Assembly (NCBI GenBank): GCA_030150305.1
Contig: JASLGD010000393.1
Coordinates: 1-7,193 of the forward strand
From: Caldimonas sp.
GTDB taxonomy: Bacteria > Pseudomonadota > Gammaproteobacteria > Burkholderiales > Burkholderiaceae_C
Reading direction: 5' to 3'
DNA length: 7,193 nt
Positions 5,836 through 7,193 of the stretch are shown here, piece by piece. The position numbers were made by a program, and so were the translations under genes. The notes beneath the pieces are model-generated. The model did no database searches and was not told the DNA's origin. It saw nothing but the letters and a program-made list of their open reading frames with translations. Numbering within the stretch: position 1 is the first letter of the stretch; the number at the start of each line of letters is the position of its first letter.

Positions 5836-6735
5836 ATGTCGCTGTCCCGATCGCACTGGCTGCCCCGACCGGCGCTCGCGCTGTGCGCCGGCATCGGCCT
5901 GCGCGCCGAGCACTGCCGCGAGTTCCTCGCGGCCGATCCCGACGTCGGCTTCGTCGAGGTGCACGCGGAGAACTACTTCGGCCGCGGCGGCCTGCCGCTG
6001 CAGCTGCTCGAGCGCGCGCGGCGCGACCACGCGCTCAGCCTGCACGGCGTCGGCCTCTCGATCGGCTCGACCGACCCGCTCGACGACGCGCACCTGCAGC
6101 GCCTCGCCGAGCTCGTCGATCGCTTCGAACCGGCGTTCGTCTCCGAGCACCTGTGCTGGACGTCGCACCGCGGCACGCATCTGCACGACCTGCTGCCGCT
6201 GCCGCTGACGACGGAGGCGCTCGCCCACGTCGCACGCCGCGTCGACGCCGTGCAGGAGCGGCTCGGCCGCAGGATCCTGCTCGAGAACGTGTCGAGCTAC
6301 TTCGAGTACGCGCACTCGACGATTCCCGAGCCCGAGTTCCTCGCCGGCGTCGCGCGCCGCACCGGCTGCGGGCTGCTGCTCGACGTCAACAACGTCTACG
6401 TCAGCGCGCGCAACCACGGCTTCGACGCCGCCGCGTACCTCGAGCGCATTCCGCGCGACGCCGTCTTCGAGCTGCACCTCGCCGGCCACGTGCGGCGGCC
6501 GGTGCCCGGCGGCGAGATGCTGATCGACAGCCACAGCGAGCCGGTCTGCGCCGAGGTGTGGGCGCTGTACGCGCTGGCGCTGCGCCGCTTCGGCGCCGTG
6601 CCGACGCTGGTCGAGTGGGACAACGATCTGCCTGCGCTCGCGGTCCTCGTCGGCGAGGCGAGAAAGGCCGATGCGCTGCTCGCCGCGTTCGAGCGCTCGC
6701 CGTCGTTCGAGGTCGACGATGCCCTCGCTGCATGA
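5836..6735 (+). CDS. bufB1: DUF692 multinuclear non-heme iron oxygenase (bufferin maturase)
   Basis: A 299-residue TIM-barrel MNIO (DUF692) enzyme of the BufB/MbnB group, which uses a multi-iron site and O2 to oxidise cysteine residues of a peptide precursor, to thiooxazole in bufferins. Family metal and active-site motifs appear in order: HAENYF (43-48), LHGVGLSIGS (69-78), SEHLCW (103-108), LLENVSSYF (148-156), LLDVNNVYV (181-189), ELHLAGH (212-218), DSHSEPV (231-237) and EWDNDLP (260-266). No expected ligand position looks lost. AGGAGA (5824-5829) lies six bases before the ATG. The next gene, DUF2063, starts inside its 3' end, so the two are translationally coupled and probably form the BufBC complex. 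The protein has no signal peptide, so modification occurs in the cytoplasm before export. Its expected substrate is the BufA1 protein at 456-767. Confidence 0.92.
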   Translation: MSLSRSHWLPRPALALCAGIGLRAEHCREFLAADPDVGFVEVHAENYFGRGGLPLQLLERARRDHALSLHGVGLSIGSTDPLDDAHLQRLAELVDRFEPAFVSEHLCWTSHRGTHLHDLLPLPLTTEALAHVARRVDAVQERLGRRILLENVSSYFEYAHSTIPEPEFLAGVARRTGCGLLLDVNNVYVSARNHGFDAAAYLERIPRDAVFELHLAGHVRRPVPGGEMLIDSHSEPVCAEVWALYALALRRFGAVPTLVEWDNDLPALAVLVGEARKADALLAAFERSPSFEVDDALAA

Positions 6736-7193
6736 GACGCAGGCGCTCGTCGCGGACGCGCTGCGGCGCGGCGGCGCCGCCGACGTGGCTGCGCTGCTGC
6801 GCGACCGCGGCGGCATCGCCGCCGAGCGACGCCTGCACGTCTACCGCAACAACCACGTCGCCGGCCTCGCGGCGGCGCTCGCGGCCGTGTATCCGGTGAC
6901 GGCGCGCCTGCTCGGCGACGAGTTCTTCCGCCAGCTCGCGCGCGCCTACGTCGTCAGGCATCCGTCGACGTCGGCCGACCTGCATGCGTTCGGCTCGATG
7001 CTGCCGGCGTTCGTCGCTCGGCAGGCGGCGCTCGCGGGCCTGCCGTACCTCGCCGACGTCGCCGCGCTCGAATGGGCCGTGCACGAGATCTATCACGAAG
7101 CCGACGAGCAGGCGCTCGACGTCGCCACGATGGCCAACGTCGCGAGCTGCAGATGCAGACGGATCCGCGGCTGCGCCTCGGCGGCGACGTTGG
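6719..7193 (+). CDS. bufC1: DUF2063 protein, partner of the DUF692 enzyme (partial, apparent frameshift)
   Basis: An open frame begins at the ATG at 6719, overlapping the end of bufB by 17 bases, and runs off the window after 158 codons. It matches the DUF2063 N-terminal domain: RRLHVYRNNHVAGL (37-50), VYPVTARLLGDEFF (57-70), ARAYVVRHPSTSADLHAFG (74-92), LPYLADVAALEWA (108-120) and HEIYH (122-126). BufC-type proteins bind the precursor leader and present it to BufB. Family length is roughly 250 residues, so a C-terminal domain should lie beyond the window. From about 7140 the frame turns poor: Cys-Arg repeats and two AGA codons, otherwise almost unused here. The frame one base back reads ELQMQTDPRLRLGGDV, which fits the family better. 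A one-base deletion, real or from sequencing, near 7130-7146 is therefore likely. Confidence 0.85.
   Translation, partial: MPSLHETQALVADALRRGGAADVAALLRDRGGIAAERRLHVYRNNHVAGLAAALAAVYPVTARLLGDEFFRQLARAYVVRHPSTSADLHAFGSMLPAFVARQAALAGLPYLADVAALEWAVHEIYHEADEQALDVATMANVASCRCRRIRGCASAATL

Noticed and set aside
4839..6899. 686-codon plus-strand open frame spanning the YeeE gene and bufB
   Set aside because: It is Arg/Ala-rich throughout and out of frame with two genes that have clear family motifs, so it is a shadow frame.

Overview
The window is about 70% G+C by eye. All convincing genes lie on the plus strand, closely packed and usually preceded by a purine-rich ribosome binding site. The bdhA, patatin and NDH-2-like proteins resemble those of PHB-storing Proteobacteria. 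I infer a high-GC proteobacterium, probably Betaproteobacteria (Burkholderiales-like), but cannot name a genus.

Layout: (1) 1-345, the C-terminal part of an unrecognised protein. (2) 346-455, a leader holding a putative operator and the ribosome binding site of bufA. (3) 456-1349, a BufA1-type (DUF2282) bufferin precursor followed by a DoxX-family membrane protein, with a strong hairpin between them. (4) 1381-2721, an NDH-2-like FAD/NAD(P) oxidoreductase. (5) 2747-4736, D-3-hydroxybutyrate dehydrogenase and a patatin-like lipase with a DUF3734-like C-terminus, a pair that suggests PHB or lipid turnover. (6) 4753-5751, a YeeE/YedE (TsuA-like) transporter. (7) 5752-5835, a second short regulatory gap. 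(8) 5836-7193, a DUF692 multinuclear iron oxygenase (BufB) overlapped by a DUF2063 protein (BufC) that runs off the window.

The main system is a bufferin RiPP pathway. The exported Cys-containing precursor BufA is expected to be modified on cysteines by BufB with its partner BufC, then to bind copper in the periplasm. In the arrangement I know, precursor, DUF692, DUF2063 and DoxX genes sit together. Here the precursor and doxX are separated from bufBC by four genes for quinone-linked redox, hydroxybutyrate/lipid metabolism and sulfur transport.

The two halves seem to be tied together by a 16-bp motif found once before bufA (330-345) and once, inverted with 15/16 identity, before bufB (5770-5785). 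Each copy contains two GTGA/TCAC half-sites 11 bp apart, like tandem response-regulator sites. This shared putative operator, the hairpin after bufA, and an apparent frameshift in bufC near the right edge are the points most worth checking.
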